A stretch of 64,000 nt of DNA, taken from positions 1,992,738-2,056,737 of the forward strand of contig NZ_NGKU01000001.1 of NCBI RefSeq assembly GCF_002140915.1. The letters run 5' to 3'. The notes beneath the pieces were generated by a model that made no database searches, was not told the DNA's origin, and was given only the letters and a program-made list of their open reading frames with translations. The position numbers and the translations under genes were made by a program. Positions 33,515-40,373 of the stretch are shown piece by piece; position 1 is the first letter of the stretch; every line of letters starts with the position of its first letter. The stretch comes from Candidatus Enterococcus testudinis. GTDB lineage: Bacteria > Bacillota > Bacilli > Lactobacillales > Enterococcaceae.

Positions 33515-34357
33515 TCAGTAAATTTTCGCAATTAAAATGTCAACATCGACTGTGATTTGGGTCAATGGTGCTTTCCGCAAGGCTGCCTTTTGTGCTTCAT
33601 CAGCCCCCCACTCCAATGGCGACATCGCCAGCAAGTCTTGCTGCAAGGCTTCTGGGATCGCAAAGACATGGGTCACCCGTTGTCGAGCGGCACTTGGATA
33701 ATGGGCCATAAACTTGTCGACCACCCGCTGATTAGAGTATTGTTGTTTCGCTGGATCATCCGGATAAAAGGCCATTCGCAGTTCTTTTAAATAATTTTCG
33801 GCCGGCACGACTTTGATCAATTGACCGCCTTTTTTAAGAATACGATTAAATTCCTCATAATTTGACGGCGAAAAAATATTCAATACCGTCTCAAAACTCA
33901 GATCCGCAAAAGGCAAGTTGGTCAAGTCGGCCACACACCAAAAAGCGGACACTGGTTGATTGGTCGCCAGATTGATGCCTTCTTTGGCTATATCGAACCC
34001 AATAGCTGTCTGGGTCGTTTCAGTGATCAGTTGGTTCAGAAAACTGCCTTCCCCGCAACCCACATCCAGCACAGTATCATTGACATGCAACTGCTCTTTG
34101 ATAAGCGATAATACCGGCTGGTACATCCCGCTTTGGATCATACGTTGTCTTGGTAAAAACATTCCTTGATCATACTCGGTTTTGACGGCATGGTCTAAGA
34201 AAAACAATGTGCCTTTTTTTGACAGATCAAAGCGATGCCGATTGGCACAGACCAGTCCATTATCAGTAGCAAAGAAACGCTTGTGGCAAATAGGACAAGC
34301 AAACATCTCTTGGTGCGCTTGCAAAAATAAGCGGGCGCGATCGATTTTTTTTAACAT
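33515..34357 (-). CDS. 23S rRNA (guanine-N1) methyltransferase RlmA-type
   Basis: This 280-residue SAM-dependent enzyme methylates a guanine of 23S rRNA helix 35; in Gram-positives the RlmA(II) form can give tylosin-type resistance together with other marks. It has an N-terminal zinc-binding region (FACPICHKRFFATDNG with VCANRHRFD) near residue 18 and a Rossmann fold with VLDVGCGEGSFLNQL near 96 and FDIAKEGINLA. GGAGG precedes the ATG by eight bases. It is divergent from cutC and followed by the small RNA. Confidence 0.9.
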   Translation of the reverse strand: MLKKIDRARLFLQAHQEMFACPICHKRFFATDNGLVCANRHRFDLSKKGTLFFLDHAVKTEYDQGMFLPRQRMIQSGMYQPVLSLIKEQLHVNDTVLDVGCGEGSFLNQLITETTQTAIGFDIAKEGINLATNQPVSAFWCVADLTNLPFADLSFETVLNIFSPSNYEEFNRILKKGGQLIKVVPAENYLKELRMAFYPDDPAKQQYSNQRVVDKFMAHYPSAARQRVTHVFAIPEALQQDLLAMSPLEWGADEAQKAALRKAPLTQITVDVDILIAKIY

Positions 34358-34446
34358 CAGACATTCCTCCGTCTCTATTCTACTTTACCATATATCTGTG
34401 GTAAACTACTAGTATAGAATAACAAGCTTGTTCATGGAGGGTTTAT

Positions 34447-35088
34447 ATGTTAAAAGAGTTTTGTGCAGAAAATTATACCAATATCCCATACGCCATTGCC
34501 AAAGGAGCCAATCGAATCGAATTGTGCGACAACCTAGCAGCCGGCGGCACCACCCCAAGTACAGGGGTGATCGAAGAAGTGTTGAGCTATGCTGGCGAAA
34601 AAAGTATCCCCGTTATGACGATCATTCGCCCACGAGGTGGTGACTTTGTCTACAATGATACTGAATTGAAAATCATGCATACCGACTTGATTGAAGCAAA
34701 AAAAATGGGTACGGATGGCGTCGTGCTTGGTTGTTTGACACCCAGCGGTTGGCTTGATGAAGAAGCCTTAGAACTGTTGTTGGACACTGCAGAAGGATTA
34801 CAAGTAACGTTCCATATGGCCTTTGATACAATTCCTGCTGAACGCCAGTTTGCTGCGATCGATTGGTTGGCAGCGCACCAAGTAGAGCGGATCTTGACCC
34901 ACGGCGGTACTGCCGGTACACCGATCGAGGACAATTTTGTCCGCCTGCAAGAACTGATTGACTATGCTGGAGAACGATTAACGATCTTACCGGGCGGCGG
35001 CATCTCCTTTGAGAATGCGCAACATGTAGCTGAAACACTAGGTGTCAAAGAAGTTCATGGGACGAGAATTGTTGATTTAAGCGAATGA
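34447..35088 (+). CDS. cutC: CutC family protein
   Basis: The 213-residue TIM-barrel protein begins MLKEFCAENYTNIPYAIAKG and contains family motifs ELCDNLAAGGTTPSTG near residue 26, IIRPRGGDFVY near 59 and FHMAFDTIP near 120. CutC was linked to copper homeostasis, also in Enterococcus, but its biochemical activity is not clear. GGAGGG precedes the ATG. It is monocistronic with a terminator at its end. Confidence 0.93.
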   Translation: MLKEFCAENYTNIPYAIAKGANRIELCDNLAAGGTTPSTGVIEEVLSYAGEKSIPVMTIIRPRGGDFVYNDTELKIMHTDLIEAKKMGTDGVVLGCLTPSGWLDEEALELLLDTAEGLQVTFHMAFDTIPAERQFAAIDWLAAHQVERILTHGGTAGTPIEDNFVRLQELIDYAGERLTILPGGGISFENAQHVAETLGVKEVHGTRIVDLSE

Positions 35089-35096
35089 TAAACGAC

Positions 35097-35137
35097 AAAA
35101 AGGTATGAAGCAGCGATTGCAGCTTCATACCCTTTTG
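35097..35137 (+). terminator. Terminator of cutC
   Basis: AAAAGGTATGAAGC pairs with GCTTCATACCCTTTT around a ten-base loop. Confidence 0.88.
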
Positions 35138-35160
35138 TCATTTAAGCTTGATAAGCTTGC

Positions 35161-35433
35161 TTATTTTTTATAGACATCATTTCTTTTACCAACCTTTACA
35201 ACTGTTACAATAAAGATATGATCGTTGATATCAGCAACTAAGCGATATTTGCCGATTCGATAGCGCCATAGTGTTTTGTATGCTCCTTCTAAAGACTTAC
35301 CAAATAATCTAGGGTCCGTAGAATCATGAATATTGTGTTCTAGCCAAGCAAGGATTCTCTTTTGAACAATAGGATCTAACTTTGAAAATTGCTTTTCAGC
35401 TTTCTGATTGAAGGCCCAATCATACATCGCCAT
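35161..35433 (-). CDS. RelE/ParE-family toxin
   Basis: The 90-residue protein has the RelE fold pattern: FNQKAEKQFSKLDPIVQKRI at the start, then LEGAYKTLWRYRIGKYRLVA near 48 and the ending VVKVGKRNDVYKK with basic and tyrosine residues that in RelE-type toxins contact mRNA. It is the second gene of a toxin-antitoxin pair and overlaps the antitoxin by 14 bases; an alternative ATG two codons later reduces the overlap. RNA cleavage is inferred from family. Confidence 0.87.
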   Translation of the reverse strand: MAMYDWAFNQKAEKQFSKLDPIVQKRILAWLEHNIHDSTDPRLFGKSLEGAYKTLWRYRIGKYRLVADINDHIFIVTVVKVGKRNDVYKK

Positions 35434-35641
35434 ACCTCATTAACATGTCTTCACGAGAAATAATTGCCTCATCAGCAGTTTCATTCACGCTGTTTACGCC
35501 CTCTAAATAATCTTCATCATCTTGCATCTTCTCCATCAAAATATCACGGATCAGCCTTGTTTTAGTTATTCCATTAAATTCGGCATATTCGTTGATCCAT
35601 TGCAGTAAGTCATCATCCAAACGAATAGTTGTCAAAGTCAT
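35420..35641 (-). CDS. Ribbon-helix-helix antitoxin (RelB/DUF6290-like)
   Basis: The 73-residue protein starts MTLTTIRLDDDLLQWINEYA, a ribbon-helix-helix DNA-binding module with a following TKTRLIRDILMEKM helix. The acidic C-terminal part should wrap around the toxin. GGAGG lies nine bases before the ATG. A 24-bp dyad over the promoter suggests autoregulation, as usual for such modules. Confidence 0.87.
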   Translation of the reverse strand: MTLTTIRLDDDLLQWINEYAEFNGITKTRLIRDILMEKMQDDEDYLEGVNSVNETADEAIISREDMLMRYGDV

Positions 35642-35658
35642 CTCAATCGCCTCCTTTA

Positions 35659-35682
35659 TTTGTATTACAAGTATACTACAAA
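35659..35682. promoter_or_regulatory. Dyad operator over the toxin-antitoxin promoter
   Basis: TTTGTA at 35659-35664 and TACAAA at 35677-35682 are mirrored around a centre that also contains GTATTAC-like and GTATAC halves. It covers a minus-strand TATACT -10 box, so binding of the antitoxin would block transcription. Confidence 0.5.
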
Positions 35683-35812
35683 AACCACAAGAATTCGAGT
35701 GCCAACTAAAAGGAAATCCACATACGTGCCAAATTGTTCTTTTGGCTATTTTTTAAGTGTTTAAGCTGGACTTAAGCCGCCTCAGCTACTTTATGTTCAA
35801 GAGGTGATTTAC

Positions 35813-36862
35813 ATGAATATCTTACTATTGATCCCTATATTTGAACCTTCGGAAAAAACGATACGCTTTTTCGAGGCTTTACTTCCTGCAACAACTGGTC
35901 AAATCTTGATTGTTGATGATGGCAGTGGGGAGGCTTATCGAGATACGTTCCAGCAGATTTGCCAGAAGTCCGATCGCATACATTATGAAACATACCCGCA
36001 AAACCAAGGCAAAGGCTATGCCCTCAAGTACGGCTTGCAAAAGGCCAGCGAAGACTTTCCGCATGTTCAAGGTATCGTGACAGCAGATGGTGACGGACAG
36101 CATCATCCCCAAGATATCCAACGGCTGATCCATGCGTTGTCTACTCACACTTCACAAGAACTACTCCTCGGTGTCCGTTCTTTTGAGAAAAAAACGACAC
36201 CCGCCAAGAGTTATTGGGGCAATCGCTTGACCTCTGGATTCTTTTGGCTGGCTACTGGCTTGCGTTTACAAGATACTCAAACGGGTTTGCGGGCCTTTCA
36301 TACTGCCTTGATCCCTTCTTTGATTACAGTGAAAGGCCAACGCTTTGACTATGAAATGAATGTCTTATTAGCGACCAAACAGCTGGAGATCAACTTGATT
36401 TCCATACCGATCCAAACGATTTATGAAGACAACAATGCCCATTCACACTTTCGACCGGTCCATGACTCCCTCTTGATTTATGGTCCTTTGTTGCGCTTTA
36501 TTGGCGCATCGTTGGTTTCTGCGCTCTTAGACAGCAGTTTCTTTCTCTTGCTGACACTGATCTTGGGACGGACATCTCTACCTTTACTGGCGGCAACCAT
36601 TTTGGCTCGATTGGCTTCTGGTCTTATCAACTATTTGTTGAATCGCCACTATGTCTTTCATCAAAAACGCAATCCAACCGCTGCGTTTCGCTATGCTTGT
36701 CTATTCTTGACCATCATTGTCTTCAGCTGGATTGGTGTCAATATCTTAGCCCAAGTGTTACCTTCACTCTTTTTGTCTAAACTCATCGTCGACGGTCTGT
36801 TATTCTTCTTTAGTTTTCATGTCCAACAACGATACATCTTCACAAAGGAGGCAACCAAATGA
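35813..36862 (+). CDS. Family 2 glycosyltransferase fused to a GtrA-like membrane domain
   Basis: Residues 1-225 form a GT-A glycosyltransferase (ILLLIPIFEPSEKTIRFF, QILIVDDGSGEAYRD near 31, VTADGDGQHHPQD near 92 with the DxD-like DGDGQ), and residues 230-345 form four membrane helices of the GtrA type (FIGASLVSALLDSSFFLLLT onward, ending NRHYVFH and QRYIFTKE). Such fusions transfer sugars from or to polyprenyl phosphate carriers. The ATG at 35813 follows GAGGTGA by six bases. The stop overlaps the next gene by ATGA. It heads a three-gene envelope operon. Confidence 0.9.
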   Translation: MNILLLIPIFEPSEKTIRFFEALLPATTGQILIVDDGSGEAYRDTFQQICQKSDRIHYETYPQNQGKGYALKYGLQKASEDFPHVQGIVTADGDGQHHPQDIQRLIHALSTHTSQELLLGVRSFEKKTTPAKSYWGNRLTSGFFWLATGLRLQDTQTGLRAFHTALIPSLITVKGQRFDYEMNVLLATKQLEINLISIPIQTIYEDNNAHSHFRPVHDSLLIYGPLLRFIGASLVSALLDSSFFLLLTLILGRTSLPLLAATILARLASGLINYLLNRHYVFHQKRNPTAAFRYACLFLTIIVFSWIGVNILAQVLPSLFLSKLIVDGLLFFFSFHVQQRYIFTKEATK

Positions 36863-37773
36863 ACTGGCTCAAAAAACCCTACATCTGGTCAATCATCTGT
36901 ACGCTTTTACTGATAACTAGCAGCTGTTGGATCTTATTAAAAGCCTTTGTCTTACCCGACCGACAAGTCGCTGTAGCAACAGTCACGACGACAGATACAA
37001 CTGCAGCAAGCAGTGAAGAAAGCACCTCAAGCGCAAGCAGTGAAGCCATTGTTGCTACAGATACAAGTTATACCAGTGATGGATTGACCATCACCCTCAC
37101 TGAAAAACGGGTGGATGATACCACCGTCTATGTCGCCGATATCCAAACAGCCGATAGCAGTCATTTACTAACGGCATTGGCTGAAGATACCTATGGCCGC
37201 AATATCAAAGAAACCACATCGGCAATGGCATCAGAAAATGAAGCCGTTTTGGCAATCAATGGCGATTATTATGGTTTTCGCAGCACTGGTTTTGTTTTGC
37301 GTAACGGGACGTTGTATCGAGATATCGCCAATGGCGATACGCAAGCGTTGGTCATCGATAAAAACGGAAATTTCTCCATTGTGGACGAGAGTACCACTTC
37401 CGCGGCATCCTTGACCGATGCCCAACAAATCCTTTCCTTCGGCCCAGCATTGGTTGAAGATAGTCAAGTGGTCGTCTCTACTTCAGCTGAGGTCTCTCAA
37501 TCAATGACCAGCAATCCTCGGACAGCCATTGGACAAATTGGTGAAAACCACTATGTGATCATCGTTTCTGAAGGACGGACCTCTGACAGTGAAGGCTTGA
37601 CATTGTATCAGTTGGCTGAACAATTTGAAGCTTTGGGTGCCACAACTGCTTATAACTTAGACGGCGGCGGTTCTTCGACCCTGTACTTTAATGGGAAAGT
37701 TGTCAATCAAACCGTAGGCGGCAATGACAATAGCGACGAACGTGCAGTCAGCGACATACTCTATTTCAAGTAA
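36859..37773 (+). CDS. Membrane-anchored phosphodiester glycosidase family protein (NAGPA domain)
   Basis: A signal anchor (about residues 8-30) is followed by a Ser/Thr/Ala/Glu-rich linker (35-68) and a NAGPA-type domain (about 90-304). Family motifs are EAVLAINGDYYGF near 130, SNPRTAIGQI near 217, and NLDGGGSSTLYFNG near 268. The domain cleaves phosphodiester-linked sugars in known members and is frequent in exopolysaccharide loci, so the protein likely acts on cell-surface glycans outside the membrane. It overlaps the glycosyltransferase by four bases. A fragment of a diverged second copy lies at 38501-38556. Confidence 0.88.
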   Translation: MNWLKKPYIWSIICTLLLITSSCWILLKAFVLPDRQVAVATVTTTDTTAASSEESTSSASSEAIVATDTSYTSDGLTITLTEKRVDDTTVYVADIQTADSSHLLTALAEDTYGRNIKETTSAMASENEAVLAINGDYYGFRSTGFVLRNGTLYRDIANGDTQALVIDKNGNFSIVDESTTSAASLTDAQQILSFGPALVEDSQVVVSTSAEVSQSMTSNPRTAIGQIGENHYVIIVSEGRTSDSEGLTLYQLAEQFEALGATTAYNLDGGGSSTLYFNGKVVNQTVGGNDNSDERAVSDILYFK

Positions 37774-37787
37774 AGGAAGTGTTTGTC

Positions 37788-38147
37788 ATGAAAAAATTGA
37801 TATCCTATGCCAGCATCAGCCTTGGCTTATTTCTCTTCCAATTGGTGTATCACCACTTTAGTCACGGCGTCAGCGCAGCTTCTCTGCAATACGCTTGGAT
37901 AGTCGTGGCCTGCGCTGGACTGATATGGTGGCTGATCAGTCGTTGGTTTCGCTTCAAGTCGCTGCGGCTTGCATCAAACCTCTATCATTCAGGCTTGGCT
38001 TGCATCATCACATGGTGTGTGTTGAATGGCATCTTGGAAATAGCTGGGAGTGATTCGCCTTATCTTTGGTTGTATTTGCTTTGTGGAGGCGGGTTTATTA
38101 ATTCCAGTCTGATCACATTGGGATTGAAGGGAACGCGTATGATCTAA
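37788..38147 (+). CDS. Four-helix membrane protein, unknown
   Basis: The 119-residue product (MKKLISYASISLGLFLFQLV) has four hydrophobic helices near 5-22, 38-55, 66-85 and 95-112 with short loops. AAGGA precedes the ATG at 37788; an earlier in-frame GTG lies closer to that site. It is 15 bases after the NAGPA gene and ends the operon with a terminator. The family is not recognised; a helper in surface-glycan modification is only suggested by position. Confidence 0.7.
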   Translation: MKKLISYASISLGLFLFQLVYHHFSHGVSAASLQYAWIVVACAGLIWWLISRWFRFKSLRLASNLYHSGLACIITWCVLNGILEIAGSDSPYLWLYLLCGGGFINSSLITLGLKGTRMI

Positions 38148-38167
38148 AAAAATTTAGCGTAGATGCG

Positions 38168-38199
38168 AAGAACCTGCCGGTTGGCTGGCGGGTTCTTTG
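38168..38199 (+). terminator. Terminator of the glycosyltransferase operon
   Basis: AAGAACCTGCC pairs with GGCGGGTTCTT (one G-U) around eight bases, ending in a short T-run. Confidence 0.8.
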
Positions 38200-38235
38200 T
38201 ATGTAGTAGACTGTTCTATCCCCTTCATATCAATG

Positions 38236-38463
38236 TTAATTGGGCTTGATAATCAGCTGTACATTACGAATATCATCAGTATTTTGTGTAATTTCAACAT
38301 GCACTTGTTCGTCATAATCAATGTCGGTTTCTCGATCTTCAAGCTTTTTTTCAAATTCTGAGTAATCAAATGCGGCGCCAAGCGCTGTGAAAAGCTCCGT
38401 CATCGCTTCATCGATCAGCTGTTTTTTTTCACCAAAATGTTTATAACTTTCAAAGATATGTCG
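38236..38463 (-). pseudogene. C-terminal remnant of an unknown gene
   Basis: A frame of 75 codons without a proper start reads HFGEKKQLIDEAMTELFTAL and ends VQLIIKPN before a TAA. An in-frame TAA stands directly upstream, and no ribosome-binding site is found. The amino acid pattern looks like real protein (amphipathic helix, then a beta-strand end), so it is probably the tail of a lost gene. The parent family is not recognised. Confidence 0.4.
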
Positions 38464-38500
38464 TTAGTTGCTAATTATTCAATCAGTCATTTTCAAATCA

Positions 38501-38556
38501 TTTTAGCTGAAAACACATATGGTAAAATTATCAAAGAAACAACCTCTGCCATGGTA
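38501..38556 (+). pseudogene. Fragment of a second phosphodiester glycosidase gene
   Basis: The frame reads LAENTYGKIIKETTSAM, which matches LAEDTYGRNIKETTSAM of the intact NAGPA protein at 36859-37773 in 14 of 17 residues, while the DNA differs at many third positions. Sequence on both sides no longer resembles the gene. It is thus an old piece of a diverged homologue and not a recent duplication. Confidence 0.6.
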
Positions 38557-38683
38557 ACGTCAACCTCTTTTCAAATTCATCCAAGCGCCTTTCCTTTTGT
38601 TTCAACAGTTCATCAACCTTATATAAGGTAAGGAAAGTTCCTTGGGAAATCTATTTCACTGCATGAGCTTCTTTTATTTCACC

Positions 38684-38727
38684 AAAAAAAAGCCAGAAAT
38701 GAATGATTTTTCTGTCATTTCTGGCTT
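38684..38727 (-). terminator. Terminator of the secreted protein gene
   Basis: AAGCCAGAAATGA and TCATTTCTGGCTT form a 13-bp perfect stem around a twelve-base loop; on the minus strand a run of T follows. Confidence 0.88.
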
Positions 38728-38768
38728 ATTATATTCAGGACTTATGTGACAGTCCCTACTATCTGGTT

Positions 38769-39413
38769 TTAGAAAAGTTCATAAACAAGTTCTATTTCCT
38801 TTTCATCTAGGTTATATGATTCGACAACATGTTTAAGACCTGCTTTGAGGAAGTTGCTCTGTCTGCCTTCCGCTGCATTGACATATGATTCAATTGCCGG
38901 AACTGCTAAAAGACCATAATGATTGATCTTTTCTATTTTTTGTTCATCATTAAGGAATTCAGATTGAATAATCGTTTCAACTTTTTCTGTAACAGTATCT
39001 TTTATCTCTAACCACTCAGTAGTAAATTCATGCGCATCTTCCCACCCAAAATCTTCATTTCCTAAAATTTCATTGACATTTGTGTGACTGATATCCTCAA
39101 TAGCAATAGAAATTATATACTGAACAAGACCATTTTCATCTGAGCTGACTAGACTATTTTCTAGTTCACAGAGCGCAGCTACACCTAATTCTATAATTGC
39201 ATCATAATATTCATTTTCCGCAATATAATCATAGGGATTAGAACTCAGTGATAAAAGTGTATGGTTCTCTATTTGGTCTTGAATAGATTGATCAAGTTTT
39301 TCTAAATTTAGTCTTACTTTTTCTGATGCAGAAATATCTCGAGGATTAATCACTAAAGATAAACATATAACTATCGTAGATAATATTCCTACAAAAAAAT
39401 ATATTCTTTTCAT
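38769..39413 (-). CDS. Secreted protein of unknown function in the bacteriocin island
   Basis: The 214-residue product has an N-terminal hydrophobic signal segment (YFFVGILSTIVICLSLVI, cleavage likely near residue 30 at ISASE) and an acidic, mostly helical remainder with two HEAT-like stretches (AIIELGVAALCELENSLVSS and HYGLLAVPAIESYVNAAEG). GGAG precedes the ATG. It lies downstream of the lactococcin 972-type transporter genes on the same strand, separated by a broken region with adapter sequence. Function is not recognised; an accessory or immunity role is possible by position only. Confidence 0.6.
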   Translation of the reverse strand: MKRIYFFVGILSTIVICLSLVINPRDISASEKVRLNLEKLDQSIQDQIENHTLLSLSSNPYDYIAENEYYDAIIELGVAALCELENSLVSSDENGLVQYIISIAIEDISHTNVNEILGNEDFGWEDAHEFTTEWLEIKDTVTEKVETIIQSEFLNDEQKIEKINHYGLLAVPAIESYVNAAEGRQSNFLKAGLKHVVESYNLDEKEIELVYELF

Positions 39414-39424
39414 ATACTTCTCCT

Positions 39425-39502
39425 TTCACCTACTATTTAGTAGCTGTCTCTTATACACATCTAGATGTGTATAAGAGACAGCCTCATTCACCTACTATTT
39501 AG
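39425..39502. repeat. 16-base direct repeat flanking the adapter
   Basis: TTCACCTACTATTTAG occurs at 39425-39440 and again at 39487-39502, on either side of the adapter. One copy is probably an assembly product created when two read ends were merged. Confidence 0.85.
39444..39481. other. Nextera mate-pair junction adapter left in the assembly
   Basis: CTGTCTCTTATACACATCT (39444-39462) is the 19-base Tn5 mosaic end, and it is followed at once by its exact reverse complement (39463-39481). This 38-base head-to-head form is the circularisation adapter of the Nextera mate-pair kit. It is not natural sequence. The joined flanks may come from places several kilobases apart. Confidence 0.97.
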
Positions 39503-39506
39503 AAGC

Positions 39507-39674
39507 TCAAAAAGAAAGCGCGTCATAAACATTGTTTGACAACATCGCTAAAGTATCATACTTAATTATCTTCTCAGATTTCCCAACAATTTCGGGTACA
39601 TCTGACTGAATAATCGACTCAACGATTTTATTTTCATTTATTCCCTCTTCTTCAACTTTTTTATTGCAAGACGA
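39507..39674 (-). pseudogene. Broken end of a small lipoprotein-like gene
   Basis: The frame reads SSCNKKVEEEGINENKIVES and ends VYDALSF; it has no start codon and a TGA directly in front of the SSCNKK, which resembles a lipobox cysteine followed by a charged linker. Upstream, ATGACAAG precedes that stop. Its VESIIQSD recalls VETIIQSE in the secreted protein at 38769-39413, so the two may be related. It lies next to the adapter, so misassembly may have damaged it. Confidence 0.4.
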
Positions 39675-39727
39675 TCAACTTGTCATTTTTTTGTCCACTT
39701 CCAAGTCAGTGGTAGCGAAATAATTAC

Positions 39728-40372
39728 CTAATCAATATTCGCAATCGTATTTATTGGAATGACTTTATCTGCTCTCTCCCAAATACTTTGATTATGGGTA
39801 GCGATAATAATCACACGACTTTCATTTCTCAATGAAAGCAAGATCGACATGATTTCTTCTGAAGTAACTGGATCAAGTGCCGCAGTTGGTTCATCTGCTA
39901 AAATCAATGAAGGATTTTTAAGAATTGTTTTCGCAAGTGCGACACGTTGTGCTTCTCCTCCAGATATTGTATATATTTTTTTGCCTAATTCAAGGTATTC
40001 TAAATGAACCATTCCCAATACTTCTTTTTCCAACGCAATCTTCTCTGATTTCTTTAATTTCTTTGCAATCAACCCTAGATCTAAATTTTCTTTAATTGAT
40101 TGGCTCTCTAGCAAACCGAAATTTTGGAAGAGATACCCCAGTTCATCACGAAAATAAGTATGACTTTTAATTTTCTCTAGCGGTTGATTATGATAAATAA
40201 TTTTTCCATCATCATATGGTTCAAGCTGTGCCAAAATATTTAATAATGTGGTCTTTCCGCTTCCACTGGGACCAATCAAAGCATATACTTTTCCGTTTTC
40301 AAAGGTTACATTCGTTTTCGAAAATAAGTAACGGTTCTCGAACTTTTTGTTTAAGTTTTCAATCTTGATCAT
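39728..40372 (-). CDS. ABC transporter ATPase of the lactococcin 972-type locus
   Basis: The 214-residue ATPase is of the MacB/LolD class: Walker A GPSGSGKTT near residue 34, Q-loop YLFQNFGLLES, signature ISGGEAQRVALAK near 135, Walker B LILADEPTAALDP and H-loop IIATHNQS. Its ATG follows the permease stop by a single base, so it pairs with the 673-residue permease. In lactococcin 972 loci this pair is taken to give export or self-protection. All catalytic motifs are intact. Confidence 0.88.
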   Translation of the reverse strand: MIKIENLNKKFENRYLFSKTNVTFENGKVYALIGPSGSGKTTLLNILAQLEPYDDGKIIYHNQPLEKIKSHTYFRDELGYLFQNFGLLESQSIKENLDLGLIAKKLKKSEKIALEKEVLGMVHLEYLELGKKIYTISGGEAQRVALAKTILKNPSLILADEPTAALDPVTSEEIMSILLSLRNESRVIIIATHNQSIWERADKVIPINTIANID

Positions 40373-40373
40373 C

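Noticed and set aside
38581-38645. Imperfect inverted repeat (CCAAGCGCCTTTCCTT with AAGGAAAGTTCCTTGG)
   Set aside because: Four mismatches in 16 bases and a 33-base centre; no transposase or target duplication, so it is not a mobile element end.
39444-39481. Tn5-type transposon ends as a natural mobile element
   Set aside because: The mosaic end is an engineered sequence and the two ends are fused with nothing between; a library adapter explains it fully.
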